From NCBI GenBank assembly GCA_051530055.1, contig CM121342.1:5146001-5210000 (forward strand): a DNA stretch of 64,000 nt, written 5' to 3'. Shown here piece after piece: positions 1 through 11,996 of this stretch. The notes below the pieces were generated by a model. It was not told the DNA's origin. It made no database searches and saw only the letters and a list, made by a program, of their open reading frames with translations. Position 1 is the first letter of the stretch, and every line of letters starts with the position of its first letter. The DNA comes from Neoechinorhynchus agilis (taxonomy: Eukaryota; Acanthocephala). Position numbers and translations under genes: made by a program.

Positions 1-1605
1 ATACATCAGCTTTCCATGCGAGAGCCATCGCAGGAATACTGGCAACTCCACAATAGTTTTTTCCGTTTCGATAAATTCGGATATACCCATCTTCTCCCCA
101 CGAATCTCCAAAGCTAAACTTCATTTGGCATATCACTGAGTTTTGGCCACTCACCTATTTTTGATCAACCAATAATCGGTAATACGTCCACAGTTCTCTT
201 CACTGCCGTAACCAATAAGAAGGACGGCATGGTTTAATTTGGTTGCATCACAGGGACCGTCGTAGATACCTTTATTTTGGTAGTTCAAATAAAAAACAAT
301 TAGAGAATTTCTGTTTAATATTTTGTGTGGTTCTACTCCGTTACCAAAAGCTGTAAAGTTAAATTGTTACATATTAAACAATGCTGAGTTCATATGATCT
401 TGGCACTTTTGAAAATGGAACTGAAGCTAGAAAATGCAAGATCTTCTTATATATCGTTTGGGAGGATAATAAGGATTATATATTTTTTAGGAAATGAGAA
501 ACGTGGCGATGCTGCAGCTTAAATCTCACTGCACGAAAAAAAGTTCACTTGGACGATGACACTTTCACTCCGCTTCAAACCTGATCGATAATTGATGAAT
601 TCACTGGCACTTCCATCGATTCCAACTGCGACTGGTCCAAATTGAAGCGCCTCCATTATCTTCCTTTCTTGGTTAGGAGTGATGCTATGATAATGAATAA
701 CAAGGGCAACCGCATCAGATATTTGGTAGGAACAAGTGCCAGTCTCCTAATCAGAGGTTTTCACTGCAAGAACAAAAATTTCATACAACCTTTCCTATAT
801 AAGGATATTTACGACTACTGGTCACGCCCATCATCTGAATGTATTCATAAGTGCTAATCAAAAGTCCACCTTGGCATCCATAATTGCCTGACCATGTGGA
901 ACAGTCGACTATCTGCTGCTCACTGAACGTTTCGGATTGATTGAGCATTAATTTATATTGTGCTTCGATCGATCCTATAGTTGTGAAGGCATAACAGCTT
1001 CCACAAATTCCCTGGTCCTTCACGGGTGAAATGATTCCCCTTTGACGCCAATCTAAGGAATCCGGCAGGTCCATTTGGATCTTTAAGAGGCCGTTCATCT
1101 CGTCAATAACGCGATTTACGTTCGGTTGGCGAAGTCCGTTTACGGATTTGCCATAAAACGCCTCGTCCTTTGAGTGACAAATGAGTACATGTGATTTTAT
1201 CAATCATACTCACAACATCCGAGTAAATATTGAATCCCATTTTGAAACCTACTTTACCTTCTGAATGTTTGGCATTGTTCGCAATAACTTTACGTGCTCT
1301 ATCTGCAAACGCAAGTCTCTTTTTTTCTTGAACTCGAATAGATCTTTCATCGGGTTTCTCTGGAAATGAATCGCATGTTTGTATTCAGCCTAGACGGTCT
1401 TACTATAATATTTCTTGTATAGAGTATAAAGACTATCGATTTCTTCGTCAATATCAATTGCTCTCCCTTTCAGTTTCCCATGCTTCATAGCTAATTTCCT
1501 TGAAATAGAATCCAAGTAATCATGAAGCGCATCCTTCGATTCTGTGGCACATTTTACCATAAACACAATCACGGCAAATGCTACAGTGATCCTTAGTGAT
1601 GACAT
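1..1605 (-). CDS. Cathepsin L-like cysteine protease (papain family C1A), C-terminus off window
   Basis: This is a secreted or lysosomal papain-type endopeptidase made as a zymogen. The start at 1605 gives a hydrophobic signal peptide (MSSLRITVAFAVIVFMVKC). An I29 inhibitor prodomain follows and continues over a 44-bp intron (1403-1360, GTAAGA donor) that also removes an in-frame TAG. A further short intron ends near 1160. The mature enzyme shows the catalytic Cys in DQGICGSCYAF and the GCQGG loop. Further exons give GPVAVGID, the His in KLNHAVLLIGYG, and the Asn as KN-S...WGEDGY across a small intron near 125-170. All three catalytic residues are therefore present. No stop codon is reached at the left edge, so the last residues are missing. 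The family is certain. Cathepsin L versus a related subtype is inferred from the order of motifs only. Confidence 0.85.
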
Positions 1606-2424
1606 TTTGGCTTGCTGTTCGAAGTTTAAATCGTCCGTCAACAAAGATCACAATATTTGTTAATTTGCGTGTCAAAACAAAAAGGGTACACCCACACAAC
1701 CTCTCCTCGAAGTTTTTCCTTTTGAAATGTTTTAAAAAAACGACCATTAGTGCTCTGAATCGTTCGATTATCCACAAACAGTTCTCGATCAGGTTTTATG
1801 CAAAAAAACCCATCTCTAACTACATCCTTTTTCGTCGTTTTGTCTTCGCTTCTGCAATGCAGCTCGTAACTTTAATAGTTTGCGACTGTTCATGTGATAG
1901 CGTAGTTTGAGCGTTTGCGGATTAGAGGATTCAAAAACGAGTATTTAAACGCCATTTCCAAAAAGAATAAGCTCTTTTTCTAATTGTCTGATTCGTTTAA
2001 GCCCCAACGAACTCCGGATTCGTCATTGGGAAAAAAGGCATAGAATCGTCTTGTGTGCCTCCGTTCCTTACTCAGGACACTCGAGACGGGAGCTGTTTTT
2101 CTTGGCGTGCTGCCAAAGATAAATGCCATGCTGCATAAGCGTCTGCGTACGAATTGTCTTTACTGAGAAAAACCCACGGAGTGTGCTAAAAATTGATTTT
2201 GCAATAATTCACACACACACACAAATCAATTGACTATTATCTTAAAAAAAGAGATGATGTCGTTAGCTTCAGCCGTTAGCAATAGCATTCCAGCTAGCCC
2301 AAACAATAAACTGTCGGCAGCACTTGTCAACATGAGCGCAGTTGATATATCGACGACAGTGAGTCTAACACCTCCATCCACCTGATAATAATCTTTTATG
2401 AGCCAAAAATAGGACACAGCGATC
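1606..2424. other. Intergenic region between divergent genes
   Basis: About 820 bp separates the minus-strand protease from the plus-strand F-box gene, so both promoters should lie here. A short CA run is visible near 2211-2222. The open frames in it look like chance: they have no recognisable domain. I see no RNA gene. Confidence 0.5.
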
Positions 2425-4190
2425 ATGAGGCACCAACAACCGACAAACACTTCCAATTCCTCTTACAATCTCAATAGTCTCCCTGAAAAAGTACTTCTGA
2501 AAATTTTCTCTTTCCTTCCTCATCGTGAAGTGCTAAAATGCGCTTCGGTTTGTCGCATGTGGAACAGTTTAACCAAAGACAATCGACTGTGGCGAAATGT
2601 ATACCTTCGTCCAGAAATCCAGTCTGACTGGACTTTGCAAGTCAAAGATATAAATCTGTTCATCCGACTTATTGGCGATCGATTCGGTGATCGTCTCAAT
2701 AACATGGAACTTCCATACGACCTAATAACGACCGAAATTCTCACTGAACTAGCCAATAAGTGCCCAAATCTGGGGAGACTTGTACTCGATTTCTCCAAAG
2801 CAATGCAACTCAATGACTTCAATGAATTGAACGTTTTTCCCTGCAACTTGAGAAGTCTTTATATTTGCTTATCTGAAGTAATCTTTCTTGAAGGATTCAT
2901 GAGGCGAATATACACTTTTATGTCGTCGTTAGAAGTTCTTCATCTTATAGGTATTATTGCTTTTGGACTTTGGCCCGATCTGAGATTTGTTTAGGAACAA
3001 TCGACAAATCAACTACCGATGTTGAGGAGGAAATATATGAAACTATCAATATTCATAAGATTAAATCGTACACTCCAAATCTTAAGGTAAGCAAATAAGT
3101 TATTATTGAACATATGAGTACAAAAGTGATCACTCTCGGCCAATGAACCTTTTTTACGTTCTTTTTAAACTAGACCCCACTAAAAGATTTTCCAATACAG
3201 GTTATCAACCTTTATAGCGTCCGATTCGTCGAAGATTATCACATAGAAAGCATTGCTTCGGGCTGCATCCATTTGGAGTGCCTTTCTCTTAGTCACTGCA
3301 CTCACCTCAAGGGAGCTCCTCTCAAAGTCCTCATGCAAAGATGCCAAAAACTCCGTTGTCTGATTTTGCGTAACACTGGAATCGAAAACCGCCACTTCTC
3401 TGCAGTTGCATGGGAAGACTGCCAAAACCTCGAAGAACTCGACATCGGATCCACTGACCTGTCAGAAGATTGCATTTTGAATTCATTCCTGCGAATGCGT
3501 GGATTCATGTACCTTGCCGTTCCCTATTGCGATGGATTCACGGACAATGTTTTGGAGAAACTTATCGAGAACCAGAAACTTGTAAATCTGAGGGCCTTAG
3601 ATGTTGGATATACCGTCAATTTAAAAGTTGAGACGGTGTTCAATTCCCTTAAAGTACTTGGTCCAAAACTAAAAGGTCTCGTGTATACTGGAAACATCAA
3701 AGTGACCGAGCAGTTTTGGACTGCAGGGTTATCTCATCTAAGGAATATCAGGTGATATTTGTGCCACCTCCTTCCGGTAAATAAATTGAATTTAGGCTAC
3801 TCATTATGGGAACGCCATTCGGCTGGTTCCGCCGGATATCCACTCGAATTCACATTGATTCAGTCATGGAAGCAATTGCACAAATGTGTTTTAAAATTGA
3901 GCACTTGGAAGTTCAATGGGATCCAGAAACACTGAGATGGACGGAAAACAGCAGCAAATTTATTGACCATTTAAGGTATAACTTTTGTGCTATCTATATT
4001 CTGAAAAATCTTTTTTAGACTCCGATGCGCACATCTTCAGACCCTGTCACTTGCCGACGGCGAATATTTTGAACTTGTTCGGTCGAATTTCGAAAGAGCA
4101 GGCAGGTTCAATGTTGTGAGGAATTTTACCAACTATCACACGGATATTGTGAGTTTGCTTAGTTATTTTGATGATCTTAGGTTCAATTAA
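2425..4190 (+). CDS. F-box / leucine-rich-repeat protein
   Basis: Likely the substrate receptor of an SCF (SKP1-CUL1-F-box) ubiquitin ligase. The start at 2425 is followed by a short polar leader and a clear F-box (SLPEKVLLKIFSFLPHREVL, then CASVCRMWNSL) at about residues 18-60. The rest reads as irregular leucine-rich repeats (CIHLECLSLSHCTHLKG, QNLEELDIGSTDLSED, LVNLRALDVGYTVNL). Hand splicing joins about five exons. Donors lie after LEVLHLI (near 2952), after YTPNLK (GTAAGC near 3088), after LRNIR (near 3752) and after IDHLR (near 3976). Acceptors lie near 2994, 3201, 3796 and 4018. The last exon runs to a TAA at 4188-4190, but a GTGAGT just before it could be another donor, so the 3' end is uncertain. 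Which FBXL subfamily it belongs to cannot be told by eye. Confidence 0.8.
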
Positions 4191-4545
4191 ATTGCGTAAC
4201 TCTTCAAAATGGTCAAACACGACGCCAATATATCCTACAAAGTCTTTTAATCCATAACTCGCTAAGCGATCTAATGTCACTTTGATCTTCAATGCATCAT
4301 TGAAAAGGGTAGCTTAGAGCCAGAATTTTACGAATTGAATCAAAAATAAAAAGAATGTCACTGCTTTGACTTTTTTTAGGTGCATATTAGTATAAAAAAT
4401 TGTGTTTGTTGGACACGGCAACATTCCGAAAAAGAGTGATCTTCTAAAGAAAAAGGCTGGTCGATAGGAGGTTGTGTCAGATGTAGTTGAAGAAAACAAT
4501 CACTGGTGTTAAGCTTTTATATTCTACTAAAATCACTAAATCCGT
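4191..4545. other. Intergenic region between F-box gene and HSL copy A
   Basis: The two genes converge tail to tail. I see no domain-bearing frame, RNA gene or repeat in these 355 bp. The 3' UTRs of both genes probably occupy it. Confidence 0.4.
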
Positions 4546-7321
4546 CTACTCCAAGACACACTGCGAGAGGGTATCTAGCAGAACAGAATGTGCCTCATCG
4601 CAAACTTTATCCGCCAATCGCATGGAAATGTAACAATGCGGAGCATGCTGAACTGAAACAAACTTGTGATCTACTCCCAGGACGGTGAATCGTTTTGCCA
4701 TAATGATGCTGTCATCGAGAAGTGGATCGCTTTGACATCCCTGTATCTTGCAGTGTTAAAGTTTTCTAAACAGCCAACTTACGAATAAGTAAGTAAAGGG
4801 AAACTGCCGAAGTATGTCGTCCGGAACAAATATTGGCGATGCACCGGGTGAAAGCATCGATTCGGAATTCGCCAAGTAGTCGATTTCGTGTTTAATAGCT
4901 TGTCCCAATCTTTCGAAATCCGCTGTAGTTTCAGGGACATGTGTCACTCCCTTTGTCTCGTCGCTCTAAAATTATACCAGAAAATGGTATCCAACAAGTA
5001 CTTACATATCTCGATGGTCCTTCGGTTGACCCTTCAAAGTATCCGCTATAGGCCAAGGAACACACTTGAAGTAGACCAAAATTCAAAAATGGGTCTATAA
5101 GAGACAGAAGTCGGCTTGGTGATTGATGTCCACTGAGATTGAAGACTGGATATAGACAAAACAGGATGTCAGGAGTCCTTATTCCATTCATTATCGCTTT
5201 TATGCAAATACTTGCTGCCAAATTGCCGCCAGCACTATCACCGGTCACGATTATCCTCTCGCCGGTCCATCCTATTGAGCTCTAAGGCGTATAATGGACG
5301 AAAAGATCTTTACGAACCAAGAGGTCGGCTTTCTAGCGTCCAGATATAAGCGTAGAAGCACTCCTCTGCTTCATGTGGAAAGCACACGGAAGGGGACAGA
5401 GCATAGTGAACACCAATTATTGGAATGTTCAGTGATTTTGCCCATTTGCACATATACACCTATTCGAACCGTATAAGACGACTATCTTTTAAAAGAACGG
5501 CTAAGAATTGGCAGACTTTAATGCGTTCATGAAAACAATTATTCAATCGATTGACACAAATTTAAGTAAAGATTTGCAATATTCGGAAAATGTACTTCAA
5601 AGAGAATAAAGGCGAAAATGAACCGATAATTCCCTTTTTTTCTGAATTGATCACTGTTCTATATTTGTGTGACATTTATGACCCGAACAATAGTACCTCT
5701 TCTGCACTAAATGACTCGGCAATAAATCCTCCACCATGGAGATGGAGCAATATGGTCCTCGGAGGACTCCAATCCACGCCTTTAGAAAATTCTAACTCTT
5801 TCTCGGTGATTCCGAGCTGCGCCTAAAATCGCATTTGTTGTACAAGTGAAAGTACTTTTTAACTCACCAAAGATCCATGAGTCATCCTGTTGCTCATGAT
5901 CACAACGGGGAGCGTCGATGTTGGCAGATCTGCAGATGATACTTGAACTTCGTTTCCTGCAGTCAAACTCCTATTGGTTAACATTATTGGTTTATTTGGA
6001 AGAAGGATCCATTTGGTAAGTGAAACTGGTTCGCGTAATTGGTGATTGAACTTCTAAAAAATACTTTTGATTAATGACCATTCCCTTCGCAGTTGTTACC
6101 TTTGAGGTATATTTTTCAACAGCGGAAAACAAGGCATTGCAAAATCTGACTCTAGAAACTAAATATCTTTTATGAACCTTATCAAAACAATGTAAATGGC
6201 GTCGCTATGAACAAACAATATGAATACCTCGACTGCTCGTTCATCCGCCGCATCTTGAGTGCATTTTGATTGTTTGGGAAATATATGGGCTAAAAAGTTC
6301 TGACATTCGCCTTTTGAACGTCCGGAATAGTTGAATGTACTCATTGTCGACACGATTTTCATCATCGGTTTTTTTAGCCCATTTGGATACTAAACATTTT
6401 CGAGGAAACGAATTTATGCCCAGTGCTTTAATAAAATGAAAGCATTTCTAAATTACTAGAATTAGAACAGTTTTTTAGCTGGGTCTTACAAAGTCGACCG
6501 CTTATATAGGTGATTTTTTAACATCTATTAAGATAAATACTAAATTTGAACAATACTACGTGGTTTCATGTCGACAAAGAAAGGTTTTGTCGGGTTCGAA
6601 GTTCCATCAGTCGTGTTTTTTTAGTGTTTATCATTTTAAAATTTGTGTACTCAAAAAAAATCGTTTTGTACAATCGATTCGACAATCGTTTGTATATGCG
6701 ATTTCAAGCATTTTCAAGAGAATTATGCGTAAATTGTTCAAGAGGAATGGCAAATAATGTCGTGAGAATGTGAAAGCTTCAACATACCTGAAAAGCGACT
6801 GCTCGTCCGTATACTGCTTTTGTCGTAAGAACGCAATGGATCAATCGATTCATAGTATCATCGCTAAGACAAAATCGATCAACAAGTAAGCTATCACTAC
6901 TTCGAAGATAGTCAGCAGCGAGATGAATGATAGGAGTCATCTCTGTAACAACATTGGTCCAAGCCGTAATGTTTTTCAAGTGCTCTTTTTTCCCGCTACG
7001 ACATGGCTGGAACCCAGAGGAATCTAGTGATATTAAATCCACGAGTTCCGCTAAGCATTTAGAGTAGAATTTAAGCAATGACCGGTATCCGTTAGTTTTG
7101 ATGTCGGGATGTGGATCGAATTCATTGATACGAGAAGCAATGAAATCAACATCAGTCAATGTCTGATCGACTTTAGTTAAACAGTTTTCTATTGACCGAA
7201 TAACCGGAGTGAGCTTCCTCGATCTACTCGTCTCTAACTTCTTATAATAGAAATGGACTCCAAATACTTGTTGGCGAATTAATTCAGCCTCCGTAGTCTC
7301 CTTCGATTGCTGCATCTGCAT
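4546..7321 (-). CDS. Hormone-sensitive lipase, copy A
   Basis: Intracellular acylglycerol/cholesteryl-ester hydrolase of the HSL family. The first exon (7321-6779) is an HSL_N domain with the motif FDPHPDIKTNGYRSLLKFYSKC. After small exons (one near 5990-5870, ending THGSLV) the alpha/beta-hydrolase core follows. It has the oxyanion motif HLHGGGF near 5735, WAKSLNIPIIGVHY, the nucleophile elbow GDSAGGN near 5240, the HSL signature SPSRLLSLIDP, the catalytic Asp in DPLLDDS near 4735, and the catalytic His in HAPHCY near 4625. The stop is at 4546-4548. One intron just before the GDSAGG exon is only 34 bp (GTAAAG...TTAGAG). The large regulatory insert of the vertebrate enzyme is absent. The Gly that usually follows the catalytic His is Cys here. 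It lies head to tail with copy B. Confidence 0.85.
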
Positions 7322-8779
7322 TAAAGAGCTCGATGAGCCGATAGTAAAGTTCTCTCTCTCGATCTATAGATGCGAGATAAGGATATGAGGTTGTTCGAAC
7401 AAGGTTTTTGTTGAAACTCAATGTAGGTTCAACCCAAATAACGATACAAATGAAAAACTACAGGGACCTAATCTTATTATGTAGACCACCGAATGTCAAA
7501 CCGATAACATTTTCCCTTACTGTCCTAAATTCTAAGACAGAAATTTATGTTAAAATCATGTTGCAAGGCAACATTTCGGTTTGTTTACTAAGCATTCTAG
7601 TATGGAAATATTAGTAAGACCGTATTCATCAATGAAAACCAAATTAAGAAACCACACTTTTTGTTTACAAATCTTCTCATCCATTTAAAGAGTTTATTAA
7701 AGCCTATTTCTGCCAAACTCATCAGGTTCATCATCAGTTTGTTACCAAAAGACGAACAATCTGATGATGAACCTGACGAATTTGGCAGAATGGATGAGTA
7801 GACCTGTAAACAATAATTTGATCATATCAACATTTTTATCGAACTCAGAAACGACCGAAATTCGAAAAAATCAGTGTCTTTAACCGTAAATTTTACCGAA
7901 ACACCCGGTGAAATGCTCCAATGTGGCTCCAAGAGTTGTTTTATGGAAATATTTCGATCGTTTATTGACCGCCTTACCCCAAAAGGTTTCTTCATGTGAC
8001 CCATAAAAGCTACATGGGATGATCTTTTTTTTTCTTACCGTCTCCGAGAAACTACAATACACAAATCAATTTTCCACTGCGTTAATGAGAAGCAAGACAT
8101 GGATTTCGTCACGAATATTAGTTTTCAAATAATCTCGAATACGGACTAGATGGTGGATACACAAACAGCATCCATCGCAACGAACATTGAGCATTTTGTT
8201 TTGGGATATCGCGATACTGTAAACAAGATAAATTGTCAATTCCTTACCTAGGAATAAAAACAATAGAAATCCCTTTATACTAATATGAATTTGGAGCTTT
8301 CGACATTTTTTTATTAAATAAAACGCCCGTGTCTCAAAAAATTAATCCACTTCCGAAACTGTTCAACACTGTTTTTTGAGGTGGAAAACTCAGATGCCTA
8401 AGAAGTGGTCTTGTGGAACCGGTTTTGTCCTCATCTACAAACTCACATCAATGCTTTTTACCAATAACGACCTTCAAAATGTTGTGCATTCTCGTGTCCA
8501 CCTCCTCCTTCTGAATCCGCAACCGTTAATCCAGGTAAGAAAATAATAAATACGCACGAACAAGAAAAATGAGAGTCGAAACGATTTTGCAGATCGCGGC
8601 TTCAAACACAACGACCAAAAAAGTGATAGTCCTGAATTCGTTTACTTAGTTTTTAAGGAAACTAAATTTTGGATGCAATTGAAACCCGTGTTTATCGATT
8701 GGTCGAATAACCTGAGGTTTACTTTTTTTCTAGGAGTGCGAAGTTCCGTGTTTTATTTCATTAAATGAGATTATTTCGA
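7322..8779. other. Spacer between HSL copies with mobile-element relics
   Basis: About 1.46 kb with no gene recognised. It holds a 79-bp inverted repeat (7710-7788, listed separately). A few short minus-strand frames between 7820 and 8265 carry no domain I know. The upstream regulatory sequence of copy A should lie just right of 7321. Confidence 0.4.
7710..7788. repeat. Near-perfect hairpin made of two mobile-element tails
   Basis: Two arms of about 34 bp (CTGCCAAACTCATCAGG... and ...CCTGACGAATTTGGCAG) are inverted around a short spacer near 7745-7754. The arm core, a TGATGATGAACCTGA-type sequence on one strand, recurs in slightly diverged form next to a reverse-transcriptase fragment at 14210-14250. 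This suggests that it marks a transposable-element end. Confidence 0.6.
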
Positions 8780-11534
8780 TTACACTAAAGACTGCAAAAG
8801 TGTGTTCAATACGATTGTGTGGGCATCGTCGCAAGTCTTGTCAGCCAGTCGCATTGTAATAAACCCATGAGGTACGCCAGACATCGATATGAATTTATGA
8901 TCAACTCCAAGAATCGTAAGTCTCTTTGACATTATGATACTATCATCCAGAAGTGGATCATTGTCGCATCCCTACGAATTTAGGAAAAAGGAGTTTCCAA
9001 GACAAAGTTCAGCAACTCACGAAAAGGTACGTGAAAGGGAATTGACCGAGAATATCGTCTGAGGCGAACAACGGGGATGCACAAGCGGATAGCATCGGTT
9101 CCCACGTTGCGAGATGATCAAGATTACGCCGAATTATTTGCCCTAACCTCTCGAAATCCGTTTTTTGCCTTGATGGACTGGATATTTTTAATATGTCGTG
9201 ATTCTGTGCGATCAATACGAATGATGTGTTTGATCGAAACGATAACGAGCAAATACGTACACATTTTGTTGGGCAACTAGGAAATTCGTCCAAAAGTCCA
9301 GCGTAAGCCAATGCACAAACTTGAGAGATATTGAAGTTTAGTATTGGGTCTATAAGAGACAGAAGTCGGCTTGGTGATTGATGTCCACTGAGATTGAAGA
9401 CTGGATATAGACAAAACAGGATGTCAGGAGTCCTTATTCCATTCATTATCGCTTTTATGCAAATACTTGCTGCCAAATTGCCGCCAGCACTATCACCGGT
9501 CACGATTATCCTCTCGCCGGTCCATCCTATTGAGCTCTAAGGCGTATAATGGACGAAAAGATCTTTACGAACCAAGAGGTCGGCTTTCTAGCGTCCAGAT
9601 ATAAGCGTAGAAGCACTCCTCGAGGGCATGAGGATACTTGACTTGGGGAGACAACGTGTAATTTAAAATTTTTAATCTTCAATCATAAAGACTATTGGCG
9701 AAGATTATAAATTACGCTTAGCAATGGAACCTTTAATGATTGAGCCCAAGTGCGCATGTATACCTTGTGAATAAACAACAAATGATGCCATTTTAATTTT
9801 TATATGCATAAAACGATGAGGAAAAACACAATTTAACCGCATTTTTTTACCAATGATCGGTTGTGATTGCTAATCGCTACAGTAATGGGTTCAATGAGTT
9901 TAAATTTAAAGGGCTAGGCTGTTTACAGCGTCGAATTAGATTCAAAACAGTACGGTTGAACGAAGATACCAACGAGTAGTATAGACAAATCGGGATTTTC
10001 TACCATTTATGTAGAAAAATAATAGCTGATGTTCAACACGGTGGTTATTAAATAGACTACAATGTCTAGGTTTGAATGTGGGACCAAGCCAATTGCGGCT
10101 AGACCGTGAGATCTCTTTTTAAGCAACCACTGCTTTCATCCATGATTTCGGATGCAAATAAGAACTTACTTCTTGAGCACTGACTGATTCTGTGATAAAT
10201 CCACCGCCGTGAAGATGAAATAAAATAGTTCGTGGTGGATTGGATTCCGCATGTCTTGGTTGCTCGAGATCTTTGTCGTTCAATCCATGTTGCTCCTTCA
10301 AACTGGCAAATATAACAAAGCTGGAAAAAAAGGGTAAACGCTAACCAGTGCTCCGTTCGAAATTCCATGACTCATTAAAAGAACCGAAAGTGAATCCGAA
10401 GGAAGCGTTACGGTTTCAATTGAATTGTTAGAACCGGGTACTATGCTTCTCGTGGTGGTCATGATTTCTTTATTGCCTAATTCTATCACTTTGTTCAACG
10501 TTACCTTGCCGTAAACATGTTGGACCCGGCGCTACGTTAAAATCTCGTTCAAGTAAACAATGGATTGGGATGAAAGTAACCTTTAGAAGATAGTTATCAC
10601 TTGCTGTAAATAAGGTCTTACAGAAGCCAATCGTAGCGTCCAGATAGGCCTCATGGGCCTTTGTACATATGGAGATTAGAAAATTGAACTTAAGCGTATT
10701 AACAAAACCTTATTGACTCGTGCGTCTGGATCGAATATCCACTTGGCTCCAGTTGGGACAAGTTTTGCGAACGGCAGTCGGCATTTGCCCTTTGGACATC
10801 TCGCTTTGTACGAGATCATTGCTGAGCAAACCAGTCCAACTGATCTCCTCATTCCTTTTGGATACTAGTAAGTGGACATTGATCATCAAAATTAGTTGGT
10901 AAGAGCGCATATTGTCTGCCAAATCCAAGGAACTTACCTGAAATGCGATTGGCCTTCCGAAGACGGACTTTGTTGTTAAAGCACATTTGACAAATCGGTC
11001 GACGGTCTCTTCGCTTAGACAGGACCTAGGGACGAGTAGACTGTTGCTACTTCGTAGATATTCAGCAGAGAGCATGATCAATGCGGAAACCTCAATTATC
11101 ATGTCTGACCAAGCCTTGACTTTTTTCATGTGAGTAGTCCAACCATTTCGGAACAAACCGCTTGTAGAGGAGGAACACAAGGACAGATAGCCGAGTAGCC
11201 TGGTTATGCACTGAGCATAGACTTTGACCAATGACCGGTATCCGTTAGTTTTGATGTCGGGATGTGGATCGAATTCACGAACTCGGGATCCGATGAACTC
11301 CACTTCGTTTGTAGTTTCATCAACTCTGGCTAAGCAAGTCTTGATTAATTCAGCGACTTGCTTTTGTTGGCGTCCACTGCACGAGTTCAGCTTCTCGTAA
11401 TATAATCGAATTTCATTCACCAATTGATTGAACGTCTCTGCTCCAGTCCTCGGGTTCATTATCATCGTAGTTGAAATGGCGTAAGGTGAACAAGGAGACG
11501 AGCGACTATGAACAATTGTCAACGCGTTTGTCAT
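8780..11534 (-). CDS. Hormone-sensitive lipase, copy B (possibly disrupted)
   Basis: Tandem paralogue of the neighbouring HSL gene, same strand. HSL_N is encoded at 11534-10930 (FDPHPDIKTNGYRSLVKVYAQC). Later exons carry HLHGGGF near 10210 with a clean GTAAGT donor after SAQE, WAQSLKVPLLS near 9740, EECFYAY, GDSAGGN near 9495, SPSRLLSLIDP, DPLLDDS near 8955 and the catalytic His in VPHGF near 8865. The stop is at 8780-8782. Between VIY (near 9710) and TLSP (near 9650) there is a stretch of about 49 bp with an in-frame TAG and no acceptor that keeps frame. The gene may therefore be a recent pseudogene, or may use a non-canonical intron. The start could instead be the later Met in MIMNPRTGAETF. 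Bases 9345-9621 are identical to copy A. Confidence 0.75.
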
Positions 11535-11996
11535 TATTTCTGATTTGAGAAGCGGACTGTGCCTTTTTAGAAGAAGAAGAATGAATAGATCTGAATCTTT
11601 GTGCGAAAAGGATGAAGTTGAATGCCATCAAAAAAAAAAGGTCTGCATCAAAACAATGTCACGATCGCTGTTGAATAATGAAAGTCCACTTTAAGGGCCA
11701 GAAAAAGAGAGCAAATGCGTTAAACGCCAATTGTGGGCCTAAATAGGAAACGACGCAAAATTTCCGATGATTTGAGAAAAGATCATGGTAAACAAATTTA
11801 AAAGACCTCAGAAAACGCGATTGTACGAATACAGCACAGAACCGGAAAAACATCGAAGACTTTGAGACCTCGTCTACGTTTAACAAATCGTACAATCATC
11901 TTGAGAAATGACAGTCTCGACTTGGTCTCTCTTTAATCCAAGAGATTCGCAATTCTTCACCAAACGAAAGAACTTTCTGCATGAGTTCATCGATGT
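11535..11996. other. Divergent intergenic region between HSL copy B and the ES1-like gene
   Basis: 462 bp separate the starts of two divergent genes, so both promoters should be here. I see a short A-run near 11629-11639, but no motif I can assign. Confidence 0.4.

Noticed and set aside
4888..5100. Plus-strand frames inside HSL copy A
   Set aside because: Antisense to recognised lipase exons, with no domain.
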